A stretch of DNA of 64,000 nucleotides, from contig JAZNNI010000093.1 in assembly GCA_045580145.1 (NCBI GenBank), forward strand, positions 1-64,000. Reading direction: 5' to 3'. The DNA is from UBA1738 sp045580145 (lineage in GTDB: Bacteria > Bacillota > Clostridia > UBA1381). The notes beneath the pieces are model-generated. The model did not search any database and was not told the origin of the DNA. It was given only the letters and a program-made list of their open reading frames with translations. The position numbers and the translations under genes are program-made. This document shows, one piece after another, positions 7,375 to 16,931 of this stretch; the first letter of the stretch is position 1; every line of letters begins with the position of its first letter.

Positions 7375-8931
7375 CTACTTCTTTTCAATTTTAGTTGTGT
7401 GCATCGTCACTTCATGCATCCAATCTTTAGCCAGAGCATAGAATTCCTTATACTTTTCAAAAAAGTACATATATTCTTCGTGTCGTTCTTTATTAGGTTC
7501 TACAACATAATCTATTGATGTCATATTATCAGCCGCAGTATTTATGTCCGGATAAACACCACCTGCAACCGCTCCCAAAATTGCAGAGCCGAGGCAAGGC
7601 CCTTCTGTTACCTTCGGCACAGTAATCGGGACATTGCTTACATCCGCGTGTGTCTGGAGCCAGAAACGGCTCTTCACAGCTCCGCCCGATACCACAATTT
7701 CATCAAGTGCAAAGCCTGATTTTCTGAAGACATCAATTATTGCCTCAGTTCCGTAGCATATACTTTCTATTATTGCTCTGTACATATGTATCGGTGTGTG
7801 ATTGAGTGATAATCCGTAAAACATACCTCTTACATCAGGGTCAACATAAGGTGTTCGGTTGCCCTGGAAAAAGTCAAGTGCCAAAAGACCGTCTGCGCCA
7901 ATCGGCAGATTTTCTGCCCCGTCATTTAAAATATCATATACACTTTTTCCCTGCTTCTGTGCTTCTTCCTTAACTGTTCCGCACAAATTCTTTACAAACC
8001 ATTCAATTATTGACCCAGTTGATGTCTGTCCGCCTTCTACCATCTCAAGACCTTTCACGATACAATCAGGATATGAACCCCACATCCCTCTATTATGGAT
8101 AGATTCACGTACCTGTGCAATATGAAGGTGAGATGAACCTGTAATTAAGGTCATCTTTCCCGGCTGAACAGCATTAAGGCCGATAACTCCGACAAACGCA
8201 TCTGCTCCGCCCTCACCGACAGGAGTTCCTTCACATAGACCCAGTTCTTCTGCCGCCTGTTTTGTCAATCCGCCAACAAGCTCACCCATCGAAAGCACTC
8301 TCGGTGGAAGCTTATCTATTAAATCTTCAAGTCCGATTTTTTCATAGAAATCTTTAGGGTATCCGCCCTCTTTCGAATTATAATACCAACGCGCTGAAGC
8401 ACAGTTAATGCTTGCAGTGTATTCCCCCGTCAGCTTATATATAAGCCAATCTGTACATTCATACAGTCTTGTCGCTTTTTTCCAAAGTTCAGGCTCATTT
8501 TCTTTAATCCACAAAGCTTTAGCCGGCAGACACTCCGCCGAAACCATACCATATCCGTTATATTTAAGAGCATCGTGTCCCGATTCAAAAATACGTTTTG
8601 CCTGACTTGATGCACGAACATCCATCCACAAAATAACCGGTCTTAAAGGCTGCATATCATCTCCGGAAATAAGAACTGTGCAACAAGTTGTATCCACACT
8701 CATTCCACGTATTTGCGCCGGATTAATACCGCTTGTTGATATTGCCTTTTTAGATGCCTTGCATATAGCCTCCCACCATTCATCGACGTGCTGCTCAGCA
8801 CGACCTGATGCAGGAGTATATAGTGGATAATTTTCGCCGCAAAAAACAACAGGATTTCCCTTAAGGTCAAAAATCCCTACACGTGCTCCGCCTGTACCCA
8901 TATCAATTCCCAAAACATACTCTTTGTTCAT
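7375..8931 (-). CDS. FGGY-family carbohydrate kinase
   Basis: A 518-residue sugar kinase that opens with the ATP-binding GIDMGTGGARVGIFD and has the MSVDTTCCT and ILWMDVRASSQA blocks typical of ribulokinase/xylulokinase-type FGGY enzymes. The C-terminal domain carries VVSGGAVKSRFWLQTHADV and the GPCLGSAILGAV segment. It is the first gene of the operon and so likely traps an incoming ketose or polyol as the phosphate. Family members act on xylulose, ribulose, erythritol and others, and sequence alone does not choose. No transporter or regulator gene is attached. Confidence 0.88.
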   Translation of the reverse strand: MNKEYVLGIDMGTGGARVGIFDLKGNPVVFCGENYPLYTPASGRAEQHVDEWWEAICKASKKAISTSGINPAQIRGMSVDTTCCTVLISGDDMQPLRPVILWMDVRASSQAKRIFESGHDALKYNGYGMVSAECLPAKALWIKENEPELWKKATRLYECTDWLIYKLTGEYTASINCASARWYYNSKEGGYPKDFYEKIGLEDLIDKLPPRVLSMGELVGGLTKQAAEELGLCEGTPVGEGGADAFVGVIGLNAVQPGKMTLITGSSHLHIAQVRESIHNRGMWGSYPDCIVKGLEMVEGGQTSTGSIIEWFVKNLCGTVKEEAQKQGKSVYDILNDGAENLPIGADGLLALDFFQGNRTPYVDPDVRGMFYGLSLNHTPIHMYRAIIESICYGTEAIIDVFRKSGFALDEIVVSGGAVKSRFWLQTHADVSNVPITVPKVTEGPCLGSAILGAVAGGVYPDINTAADNMTSIDYVVEPNKERHEEYMYFFEKYKEFYALAKDWMHEVTMHTTKIEKK

Positions 8932-8963
8932 AGTAAATGTTCCCCTTTACTTATACTTAATTA

Positions 8964-9003
8964 ATTATAACATTTTAAACAAGTTCATTACAATTTAAAT
9001 TGT
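8964..9003 (-). promoter_or_regulatory. Promoter and palindromic operator of the sugar operon
   Basis: Minus-strand TTGTAA (8993-8988), an 18-base spacer and TATAAT (8969-8964). A perfect 14-bp palindrome ACAATTTAAATTGT (8990-9003) covers the upstream part of the -35 box, a position suited to a repressor. Confidence 0.6.
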
Positions 9004-9056
9004 GGACAATTTGTTTTCATTTGCAGACATTTTCAAAACATTCCTCTGCATACAAA

Positions 9057-9084
9057 AAAGCAATGTATTTTACTACATTGCTTT
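9057..9084 (-). terminator. Terminator after hppA
   Basis: An 11-bp perfect stem AAAGCAATGTA/TACATTGCTTT with a 6-base loop, followed by a T-run on the minus strand. Confidence 0.88.
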
Positions 9085-9096
9085 TCTATTCAGTTA

Positions 9097-11166
9097 TTAA
9101 AACAAATGGAAGTTTGCAATCAAGGATGCAAATACAATCGAAACAGTTGATAATAGCTTTATCAAAATATTAATAGCAGGGCCGGAGGTATCCTTAAATG
9201 GGTCACCGACTGTATCTCCAACAACTGCCGCCTTATGATTACTGCTTCCCTTTCCTTCAAAATTTCCGCTTTCAATATATTTTTTCGCATTATCCCATGC
9301 ACCGCCTGCATTGGACATTAAAATTGCAAGCAAAAATCCTGTGACAGTCGCACCGGCAAGCATACCCACAACACCATCAGCCCCTAAGATAAGTCCTGTT
9401 ACGACAGGTACTACAACCGCTATGACTGTCGGTAAAATCATCTCGTGAAGGCTTGCCTTTGTGCATATATCTATACAAGACGCATAATCTGCTTCTTTTT
9501 CACCTGTCATTATGCCTTTGATTTCCTTAAACTGACGTCTTACCTCAACTACAACACTCTGTGCAGCTCTTCCTACAGATTCCATAGTAAGTGCTGCGAA
9601 AACGAATGGCAGACAACCACCTATAAATAGTCCCACCAAAACGCGCGGGTCCATAAGACTCATAGAAAGTGTGACACCCTCCTGTGCCATTCTGTCAACA
9701 TAAGATGCAATCAGTGCAAGAGCTGTAAGTGCTGCAGAGCCGATAGCAAAGCCTTTACCTGTTGCTGCTGTTGTATTTCCAAGTGAATCAAGCGCATCAG
9801 TTCGTTCTCTTACACTCTCATCAAGTCCCGACATTTGCGCAATTCCGCCTGCATTATCAGCAACCGGTCCGTATGCATCTGTTGCAAGTGTTATTCCAAG
9901 TGTTGAAAGCATACCAACCGCCGCAAGTCCTATTCCATAAAGACCAAGTGCCGCTTCACCTCTGCCCCCTACAAAATATGCAATAATTATGCAAATTGCA
10001 ATTATTATAATAGGAAGTGCAGTAGATAACATTCCAAGGCTCATCCCTCCTATTATAATTGTAGCTGAGCCTGTCTGAGAAGTTGATGCAAGCTTTTGAG
10101 TTGGCTTATATGTATCTGACGTATAATATTCTGTCGCCTGACCTATTAAGACTCCTGCTATAAGTCCTGCAAGGATGGCAACATAAAGGCTTATATGTTC
10201 TTTTCCAAGCACAAACCAAACAAGCGGAAACGCACCTATTGCAACCAAAATTGCACTTAAATTAGTTCCTCGTGAAAGTGCCTTTAAAAGAAGCTTCTGT
10301 TCTGCCTTTTCTCCTGTTTTAACAAAGAATGAGCCGATTAATGATGCGAATATTCCAAGCGCCGCCATCAGCATAGGCACTGCCATTGCCTCTACATTTC
10401 CAAGTGCAGCAACACCAAGAGCGCAAGCAGAAACGATAGACCCAAAGTATGATTCATAAAGGTCTGCACCCATTCCTGCAACGTCACCGACATTATCACC
10501 GACATTATCTGCAATAACTGCAGGGTTTCTCGGGTCGTCCTCCGGTATTCCGGCCTCGACCTTTCCCACAAGGTCGGCTCCCACATCGGCAGCCTTTGTA
10601 AATACTCCGCCACCTACACGTGCGAAAAGTGCCATTGATGATGCCCCCATACCAAAGGTTACCATAGTTGCCGCAATCGTTTGTATGTCACACTTAAATA
10701 CAAAATATAAGAGAGAAAACCATACCGATATATCAAAAAGTCCAAGTCCTACAACAGCAAAGCCCATTACTGAGCCTGCCGAGAATGCAACCTTCAAGCC
10801 TTTATTAAGACTCTCCGTGCAGGCATTTGCAGTTCTTGAGTTTGCACTCGTTGCAATCTTCATTCCCACAAACCCTGCAATAGCAGAATAACATCCACCC
10901 GTTACAAATGCAAATGGTACATATACAGAAAGCAAATCAAACTGTGCAAGCAGCAGTAAAACAACAAAGATTACTGCAAAGAAAATTGCAACAACCTTAT
11001 ACTGTCTCTTAAGATAAGCATTTGCACCCGTTCTTATATACGCTGCAATTTGCTTCATTCTATCTGTACCTTCTGAAAATCCAAACACTTTTTTTGCCGT
11101 AACAAAGGCAAAAAGCAGTGCCATCAATGCCCCCAAAAAAGTTACGAGCGCCAGCCCTGTTTCCAT
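9097..11166 (-). CDS. hppA: Membrane-bound ion-pumping pyrophosphatase
   Basis: HppA couples pyrophosphate hydrolysis to H+ or Na+ export across the membrane. The protein (689 residues from the ATG at 11166, ribosome site GAAAGGGTGG) has about 16 hydrophobic segments. The pyrophosphate motif DVGADLVGKVEAGIPEDDPRNPA, the metal-binding DNVGDNVGD and C-terminal GDTVGDPFKDTSGP are intact. The segment LGNTTAATGKG has alanine where K+-independent enzymes have lysine, placing it in the K+-dependent group; many of these pump Na+, but the ion cannot be fixed by eye. It is transcribed alone, from a strong promoter at 11211-11239 to a terminator at 9057-9084. Confidence 0.96.
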   Translation of the reverse strand: METGLALVTFLGALMALLFAFVTAKKVFGFSEGTDRMKQIAAYIRTGANAYLKRQYKVVAIFFAVIFVVLLLLAQFDLLSVYVPFAFVTGGCYSAIAGFVGMKIATSANSRTANACTESLNKGLKVAFSAGSVMGFAVVGLGLFDISVWFSLLYFVFKCDIQTIAATMVTFGMGASSMALFARVGGGVFTKAADVGADLVGKVEAGIPEDDPRNPAVIADNVGDNVGDVAGMGADLYESYFGSIVSACALGVAALGNVEAMAVPMLMAALGIFASLIGSFFVKTGEKAEQKLLLKALSRGTNLSAILVAIGAFPLVWFVLGKEHISLYVAILAGLIAGVLIGQATEYYTSDTYKPTQKLASTSQTGSATIIIGGMSLGMLSTALPIIIIAICIIIAYFVGGRGEAALGLYGIGLAAVGMLSTLGITLATDAYGPVADNAGGIAQMSGLDESVRERTDALDSLGNTTAATGKGFAIGSAALTALALIASYVDRMAQEGVTLSMSLMDPRVLVGLFIGGCLPFVFAALTMESVGRAAQSVVVEVRRQFKEIKGIMTGEKEADYASCIDICTKASLHEMILPTVIAVVVPVVTGLILGADGVVGMLAGATVTGFLLAILMSNAGGAWDNAKKYIESGNFEGKGSSNHKAAVVGDTVGDPFKDTSGPAINILIKLLSTVSIVFASLIANFHLF

Positions 11167-11210
11167 AATTACCACCCTTTCAAGTTGTATAATTTTGTAT
11201 AGTGGTTTGT

Positions 11211-11239
11211 ATTTTAGCACTTTTCCTTTTCTTTGTCAA
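11211..11239 (-). promoter_or_regulatory. Promoter of hppA
   Basis: TTGACA (11239-11234), 17 bases, TAAAAT (11216-11211) on the minus strand. Confidence 0.8.
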
Positions 11240-11300
11240 TAATTTAACTAACTTTTGTGGTCTTTTTTTATAAAATAATGGTCTTTTTTACTTTTATTCA

Positions 11301-12212
11301 TCAATAAAGCATAATTACAAGCGGAATTGATATAATCGAAAGTATTGTTGTGACCGAAACAATCTCTGTAGCATATGCGGAATCGAGATTATATTTTGCT
11401 GCCATAAGCGCCGTAACAGAAGCTGTTGGACAAGCTGCTGAAATAAGAGTTGCTTTAGCAATTAACGGGTCAAGTTTTAAAAGCTTTGCCAATACTACAG
11501 CTATAACAGGAATGATTATCAGTCTTAAAATTGTAACTGAATACAAAGACAAATTCTTTATTGCCTTTTTAAAATCAACCCGCGTTAAATATGCTCCCAT
11601 CACTACCATCGCAAGAGGTGTGTTGACACTCGCTATATAATTTACGCTTTCCTTTATAACATAAGGAAGCTTTATTCCTGTTACAAACAGTATTATTGCT
11701 ATCAAAGTTCCCAATATTCCAGGGCTTGTTATTATTTTCTTTATAGAAATTTCGCGGAGACTTCCGTCATATACACAAATTCCGTGGGTCCAGTAAAGCA
11801 AATTAAAAATAGCAAAATATGCAGAGCCGTAAAACACTCCGTCATTTCCGAGTGTTGCAGATAAAATCGGGATTGCCATAAAGCCACAGTTGGAATAAAT
11901 AGATGCAAATATATTTACTCTGTATCTTAAAGTCTCTTCCTTTTTAAAAATCAATGTACTCAAAATAATTCCAACTATATGAATTAAAACTGAAAACAGT
12001 GCTGCATAAATAAGTCCTTTTACCAGTTCTATACTAAATTCCTTCTGATATGCCTTAATGAGTACGCAAGGAGCTACCACCAACAGTAGAATATCGGTCA
12101 TCTGGCGTGTACCCTTTTCATCAATCAGCTTTGCCTTTGCAAAAATAAACCCTATCGACATTAAAATAAATATTATTAAAACCTGTATAAATATTACTCC
12201 GCTTAGCTCCAT
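11301..12212 (-). CDS. AEC-family transporter (auxin efflux carrier-like)
   Basis: A 303-residue integral membrane protein with about ten hydrophobic segments in two halves. The pattern of the AEC family is seen: FIFAKAKLIDEKGTRQMTDILLLVVAPC near the start, NCGFMAIPIL in the middle and AACPTASVTALMAAKYNLDSAYATEIVSVTTILSI near the end. Bacterial members export or import organic acids such as malate or malonate. It stands alone with its own promoter, and its neighbours (hppA, feoAB) do not reveal the substrate. Confidence 0.85.
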   Translation of the reverse strand: MELSGVIFIQVLIIFILMSIGFIFAKAKLIDEKGTRQMTDILLLVVAPCVLIKAYQKEFSIELVKGLIYAALFSVLIHIVGIILSTLIFKKEETLRYRVNIFASIYSNCGFMAIPILSATLGNDGVFYGSAYFAIFNLLYWTHGICVYDGSLREISIKKIITSPGILGTLIAIILFVTGIKLPYVIKESVNYIASVNTPLAMVVMGAYLTRVDFKKAIKNLSLYSVTILRLIIIPVIAVVLAKLLKLDPLIAKATLISAACPTASVTALMAAKYNLDSAYATEIVSVTTILSIISIPLVIMLY

Positions 12213-12246
12213 TTTTATTCTCCCATTTCACATTTTTTCTACATAC

Positions 12247-12275
12247 ATTATAGCTTATCAATTTTCGTATATCAA
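12247..12275 (-). promoter_or_regulatory. Promoter of the AEC transporter
   Basis: TTGATA (12275-12270), 17 bases, TATAAT (12252-12247) on the minus strand. Confidence 0.7.
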
Positions 12276-12418
12276 GAAAATCTGCATCAGTTTTTTAATA
12301 TTTGTTGGAAACTCAAGAAAAACTTAGTTCTGCACATTTTTTATTATACATTTTTTCCTATTTCTCCCAAAAAATCTACAGGCTGTATTAGTGTAACACA
12401 AAAAAATTCTTTTCATAC

Positions 12419-12442
12419 TATAATTACAGGAAATAAATTTCC
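12419..12442 (+). promoter_or_regulatory. feoAB -10 box and inverted repeat
   Basis: TATAAT at 12419-12424 has no clear -35 partner. Five bases downstream lies a perfect inverted repeat GGAAAT-AA-ATTTCC (12429-12442), over the likely start of transcription. It is a candidate operator for an iron-dependent repressor, although it does not match the classical Fur box. Confidence 0.45.
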
Positions 12443-12472
12443 CAATAATCATAGTAATGAGGTGTATGAATT

Positions 12473-12706
12473 ATGAATAATATATACAGCCTGACCGACC
12501 TGGCGGTAGGTCAGCGTGCAAAAGTTGGAAGCTTGACCTCAGAAGGCTCTATACGTCGGAGACTTCAGGACATAGGTCTGATTGAGGGAACTATCGTTGA
12601 ATGTGTCCTGAAAAGTCCGTGCGGCGACCCCGCAGCATATCTTATACGCGGCGCAGTCATCGCACTTCGCAGTGAGGATACTAAAAATATCCTCGTATGC
12701 GTATAG
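12473..12706 (+). CDS. feoA: Ferrous iron transport protein A
   Basis: FeoA is a small cytosolic SH3-like protein that works with the FeoB iron pore. The 77 residues hold the family core: LAVGQRAKVGSL, RRRLQDIGLIEGTIVEC and a C-terminal RGAVIALRSEDTKNILV. Ribosome site GAGGTG lies before the ATG. It is 12 bases upstream of feoB; no feoC follows. Confidence 0.93.
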   Translation: MNNIYSLTDLAVGQRAKVGSLTSEGSIRRRLQDIGLIEGTIVECVLKSPCGDPAAYLIRGAVIALRSEDTKNILVCV

Positions 12707-12718
12707 TGAGGTGATTTT

Positions 12719-14848
12719 ATGGGACTTTCATCAGCTTCAATGGGTAAAAATGCCGTGGATATGGGGTTTTGTGTCAAAAAAATCAGCGATGACGATAAGG
12801 TGATTGCACTTGCCGGAAATCCTAATGTCGGCAAAAGCAGTGTATTTAACCAACTCACAGGTCTTAGGCAGCACACAGGTAACTGGCCCGGAAAAACAGT
12901 TTCTAATGCACAGGGCATATGCTCACATAATGGCAAAAACTACATTTTGGTCGATATCCCCGGTACATACTCACTTATGGCACATTCTAAGGAGGAAGAG
13001 GTTGCCCGCGATTTTATTCTTTTCGGAAATCCTGATGCAGTAATCGTAGTGTGCGATGCCACCTGCTTAGAGCGTAACCTAAATCTTGTCCTTCAGACAA
13101 TCGAAATTACTACTAATGTAATTGTTTGTGTGAACTTAATGGACGAAGCAAGAAAAAGGAATATAAGTGTTGATTTAAAAAAGCTTTCGGATAAGCTTGG
13201 CGTACCGGTAGTAGGCACAGTCGCAAGAAAGGGAAAGGGTCTTAAGCAACTTATGGACACTTTAGATGTCTCCTTAACATCTGAAAAAGCCTATCAAATC
13301 AGATATTTAGCACCAATAGAAGAAGCACTCTCCATACTTACTCCAATACTCAAAAAGCGTCTCACAAAAACAAGTCCACGTTTTGCAGGACTCAGACTTT
13401 TGGAAAATGATACTGAAATAATCGATAAAATAAGTGAATATGAAGGCTTTGATATATCGGGTGGCGAAGAAATCTCTTCTGCATTAAATGAAGCTGCTCT
13501 CATCCTTGCAGATGCCGGAATTACACGAGATACCTTATCTGATAAAATAGTTTCCTGTATTGTCCTTGGAGCAGAGGACATATGTAATGGCAGTGTTTTT
13601 TATGACAGTACAAAATATCGTGAGGCAGACCGACGCATAGATAAGGTTTTAACAAGCAGAGTTTTTGGTTTTCCTCTTATGATACTTCTTTTAGGGTTTG
13701 TTTTCTGGCTTACTATCTGGGGGGCAAATATTCCATCGGAGATTTTATCTCACTGGTTCTTTCTTCTTCAGGAAAAACTACTTGAGCTTTGCATATGGTC
13801 TGGTGTTCCCGAGGCTATTTACAGCCCTTTAATTTTTGGAGTATATAACGTTCTAACACGTGTTGTCGCCGTAATGCTTCCGCCGATGGCAGTATTCTTC
13901 CCGCTGTTTACCTTTCTTGAGGATTTGGGATATCTGCCAAGGATTGCATTTAACCTCGACAAAGCCTTTAAAAAATGTTCTGCCTGCGGTAAGCAAGCAC
14001 TCACTATGTGTATGGGTTTTGGGTGCAACGCGGCAGGAATTGTCGGCTGCAGAATAATTGATTCCCCACGCGAGCGGCTTATTGCGATACTTACCAACAG
14101 CTTCGTACCCTGTAACGGACGGTTTCCGACATTGATTTCCGTCATAACGATGTTTTTCGTATTCTCATCCTCAGGCATAACGGAATCAATCTTAGGTGCA
14201 GTCCTCTTAACATCGGTAGTTCTGCTTGGAATCATTGTAACCTTTGGTGTTTCAAAGCTTTTATCAAAAACCATTTTAAAAGGGCAGCCCTCCTCTTTTA
14301 CTCTGGAGCTTCCGCCTTACCGTCGTCCCGACATTGGAAAAATTATTATTCGCTCAATATTTGACAGGACTCTCTTTGTACTTATGCGAGCCGTAACTGT
14401 TGCAGCTCCTTGCGGACTATTAATATGGATATTTGCCAATGTCTACATAGGCGATATGACCCTGCTTTCACACGCCGCCGCATTTTTAGACCCGTTTGCA
14501 AGGATAATAGGTCTTGACGGAACAATACTTTTCTCCTTTATTTTAGGCTTTCCTGCAAACGAAATCGTAATGCCGCTTATAATAATGGCGTATATGTCTC
14601 AAGGCACAATTTCCGATACCCTTTCACTTTTAGAGATGAAAGAGCTTTTTGTCGCAAACGGATGGACCTTTGTAACTGCCGTCAATGTAATGCTTTTTTC
14701 CCTGATGCATTGGCCCTGCTCGACTACGATGCTTACGATAAAAAAAGAAACGGGCAGCCTGAAATGGACTTTTCTGGCATTTTTAATCCCAACACTTACG
14801 GGGATTCTCGCCTGCTTCTTGTTCACTTCTTTTGCCCGTTTATTTTAA
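12719..14848 (+). CDS. feoB: Ferrous iron transporter FeoB
   Basis: FeoB imports Fe2+ under anaerobic conditions. The N-terminal G domain has G1 GNPNVGKS (residues 33-40), G3 DIPGTYSL and G4 NLMDEA. The membrane half contains two Gate regions; the first includes the core cysteine in MGFGCNAAGIVGCR, the second lies around residues 545-620. Length 709 is typical. An N-terminal extension of about 26 residues precedes the G domain, with a ribosome site (GAGGTGAT) supporting the first ATG. The pair is a self-contained operon closed by the hairpin at 14860-14893. Confidence 0.95.
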   Translation: MGLSSASMGKNAVDMGFCVKKISDDDKVIALAGNPNVGKSSVFNQLTGLRQHTGNWPGKTVSNAQGICSHNGKNYILVDIPGTYSLMAHSKEEEVARDFILFGNPDAVIVVCDATCLERNLNLVLQTIEITTNVIVCVNLMDEARKRNISVDLKKLSDKLGVPVVGTVARKGKGLKQLMDTLDVSLTSEKAYQIRYLAPIEEALSILTPILKKRLTKTSPRFAGLRLLENDTEIIDKISEYEGFDISGGEEISSALNEAALILADAGITRDTLSDKIVSCIVLGAEDICNGSVFYDSTKYREADRRIDKVLTSRVFGFPLMILLLGFVFWLTIWGANIPSEILSHWFFLLQEKLLELCIWSGVPEAIYSPLIFGVYNVLTRVVAVMLPPMAVFFPLFTFLEDLGYLPRIAFNLDKAFKKCSACGKQALTMCMGFGCNAAGIVGCRIIDSPRERLIAILTNSFVPCNGRFPTLISVITMFFVFSSSGITESILGAVLLTSVVLLGIIVTFGVSKLLSKTILKGQPSSFTLELPPYRRPDIGKIIIRSIFDRTLFVLMRAVTVAAPCGLLIWIFANVYIGDMTLLSHAAAFLDPFARIIGLDGTILFSFILGFPANEIVMPLIIMAYMSQGTISDTLSLLEMKELFVANGWTFVTAVNVMLFSLMHWPCSTTMLTIKKETGSLKWTFLAFLIPTLTGILACFLFTSFARLF

Positions 14849-14859
14849 AAGCTGCAGGA

Positions 14860-14893
14860 GAGCCCGATTTTACATTAATTAAAAATCGGGCTC
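14860..14893 (+). terminator. Hairpin after feoB
   Basis: A 12-bp perfect stem GAGCCCGATTTT/AAAATCGGGCTC follows feoB by 11 bases. The run after it (TTATACAG) is poor in T, so termination may be partial; it also separates the convergent GH127 gene. Confidence 0.65.
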
Positions 14894-14956
14894 TTATACA
14901 GCTTGTGCGTATTTGAATAAATCCCATATTTTGCTTCTAAAAGAAGGTCGATTGTA

Positions 14957-16822
14957 TTATTTGTAAATTTTATTGTATCCGTACAAATTATCACCAGTTA
15001 TTTCATCAATTTGTTCTCCCCGTTTCATATTTTCCTTGAGGAGCCAAACTGCCATTTTAGAATCATTTGGATCTTCACTTACTCTGTTATTTCTCTTGTG
15101 ATAAGGAATAAGTGTTATTTCTTTTCCTGTATTTGTTTTTGCTTTAATGCAATCTCCAATAACATGATATTCCGGATTTTCTGCTATAACAAAATCAACA
15201 TTACCATCATTATCAGCACCTTCAGCACACATAAGATATTGACCATACATCACGCAAACTCGTCCGGTATTTGCGTCCACCTTGGAATTTGCACAAATTT
15301 CTGCCAATTTAGGTTCGTATGAAACATTAATTTCGTTCACGCCCTCATTAAGCAAAACAACTGCATATCCGTTTTCGAGAGAATATTCAACTTTTTCCCC
15401 ATTTAACAAGAGAGAAAAGTCTTCAGCATAAGCAGGAATCCTAAAGCTTACTTTCTTTTGTCCTTCTTTTATGACAATCTTAAAGCTCTTATCTTCTTGC
15501 TCTACATCAATGTCTTTTAACTGCACTTTACTTCCAATGTACATATTTATACAAAGCTCATCTTTATTGTAACTATAAATATAGGTTGCTAACGAAGAAT
15601 ACAACTTTGATAGCATAGGAGGGCAACACGGGCAATCGTGCCAAGTCCAACGATTTTTTGTTCCATCATTTACTAAAGGATTATCATAGTAGTAATGCTT
15701 GAAATCATTACCCACAGCCCCCAAAATATTATTATAAAGAGAAAGTTCAAAATAATCAAAATACTCCGATTTCTTTGAAATCAAATTCATTTCTCCCGCC
15801 CAAAATGCAAGTGCTATACCTGCACAGGTTTCTAAGTAGGCATCATTAGGCAGTTGATATTCACTGTCAAATCCCTCAATATCGTGACGTGAACCAATGC
15901 CGCCACTAATATGGATTTTCTTCGTTATCACATCATTCCAAATTGCATTTAAAGCTTCTTCGTAATCACTACGCAAAAGCTCTCGTTGTGCTGCCGCCGC
16001 TCCTTGATAACAAAGACCAGCTCTTACTGCATGTCCCATTGCTGTACGCATTTTTCCAAAAGGCATACTATCCTGATTATACGACGGTGTAAGCTTTTCG
16101 TCTCTTGCAAGCTGTCTACCCTCATGGTTTCCGCGATTATCATACCAAAAACGAACTACTTCTAAATATTCTTCAATTTTTACATCGTTTTCAACTGCAA
16201 AGGTATCAAGCTCCCTGCTTTCTTTAAAAAGTCTATAAAGCTCGATAAATGCCATTTCTGGAAGAGAATGTCCCGGAACAATATTGTTCTTTGGTTTTTC
16301 GCCTATATAAGCACATATATTGTTCGCACACTTTACCGCTGCCTGAAGTAATTTAGTTTTTTTGGTGGCCTTATAATGTGCAACAGCCGCTTCTATCAAT
16401 GCACCTTGATTATATAGGTCATGTTGAGCTACAATATCTCCGTCTTCACCCTGCCCCCATTTTCTTTCAGGGAAGTCTTGGCATACTATCGTTGTAATAT
16501 AGCCATCACTTTGTTGAGCAGAAATAATAATATCAATAAATTCATCAAGCTTTTCATCAAGTTGTTGATTGTATTGTTTACACAAGTAATTTGATGCACC
16601 TGTAATTGTTTCCATAAACAAACCATCAGAAAATGTTGGTCCTATATGCTTTTCTCCGTCATTACTTGCAACACTTTTAAAATTCTTAATGTATCCTGTT
16701 TCATCAAATTTATCAAAACAATATGGAATCATAACATCGCGTATACCTTCGGTATATGGTGTCCAAAAGCTATCATTTAAAATCACTTCTGCCAATTGTG
16801 GACGAACGAAAAAATCTTTCAT
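14957..16822 (-). CDS. GH127 beta-L-arabinofuranosidase-like glycosidase
   Basis: A 621-residue glycoside hydrolase of family 127 (formerly DUF1680). The zinc/cysteine active site of the characterised Bifidobacterium enzyme HypBA1 can be matched: E331 and C333 in AYLETCAGIA, and the C399-C400 pair in HDCPCCPPM, the first of the pair being the nucleophile. An (alpha/alpha)6 barrel fills the first two thirds, beta-sandwich domains the rest. No signal peptide is seen, so it acts in the cytoplasm on imported arabino-oligosaccharides. It diverges from an AraC regulator, which probably controls it. Confidence 0.88.
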   Translation of the reverse strand: MKDFFVRPQLAEVILNDSFWTPYTEGIRDVMIPYCFDKFDETGYIKNFKSVASNDGEKHIGPTFSDGLFMETITGASNYLCKQYNQQLDEKLDEFIDIIISAQQSDGYITTIVCQDFPERKWGQGEDGDIVAQHDLYNQGALIEAAVAHYKATKKTKLLQAAVKCANNICAYIGEKPKNNIVPGHSLPEMAFIELYRLFKESRELDTFAVENDVKIEEYLEVVRFWYDNRGNHEGRQLARDEKLTPSYNQDSMPFGKMRTAMGHAVRAGLCYQGAAAAQRELLRSDYEEALNAIWNDVITKKIHISGGIGSRHDIEGFDSEYQLPNDAYLETCAGIALAFWAGEMNLISKKSEYFDYFELSLYNNILGAVGNDFKHYYYDNPLVNDGTKNRWTWHDCPCCPPMLSKLYSSLATYIYSYNKDELCINMYIGSKVQLKDIDVEQEDKSFKIVIKEGQKKVSFRIPAYAEDFSLLLNGEKVEYSLENGYAVVLLNEGVNEINVSYEPKLAEICANSKVDANTGRVCVMYGQYLMCAEGADNDGNVDFVIAENPEYHVIGDCIKAKTNTGKEITLIPYHKRNNRVSEDPNDSKMAVWLLKENMKRGEQIDEITGDNLYGYNKIYK

Positions 16823-16840
16823 ACTAAATTCTCCTTTTTC

Positions 16841-16869
16841 TTGATATAATTAATATTTTGTGATATAAT
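16841..16869 (+). promoter_or_regulatory. Promoter of the AraC regulator gene
   Basis: TTGATA (16841-16846), 17 bases, TATAAT (16864-16869). Confidence 0.7.
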
Positions 16870-16896
16870 TATAGTATACTATTTAAATAATGAAAA
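16868..16896 (-). promoter_or_regulatory. GH127 promoter with overlapping palindrome
   Basis: On the minus strand TTTTCA (16896-16891), 17 bases and TATAAT (16873-16868). A perfect 12-bp palindrome ATAGTATACTAT (16871-16882) covers this -10 box and the start region of the opposite promoter. Confidence 0.5.
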
Positions 16897-16931
16897 CTGA
16901 AATTTCTTTATAAAAGGTGGAATTTTCCTAT

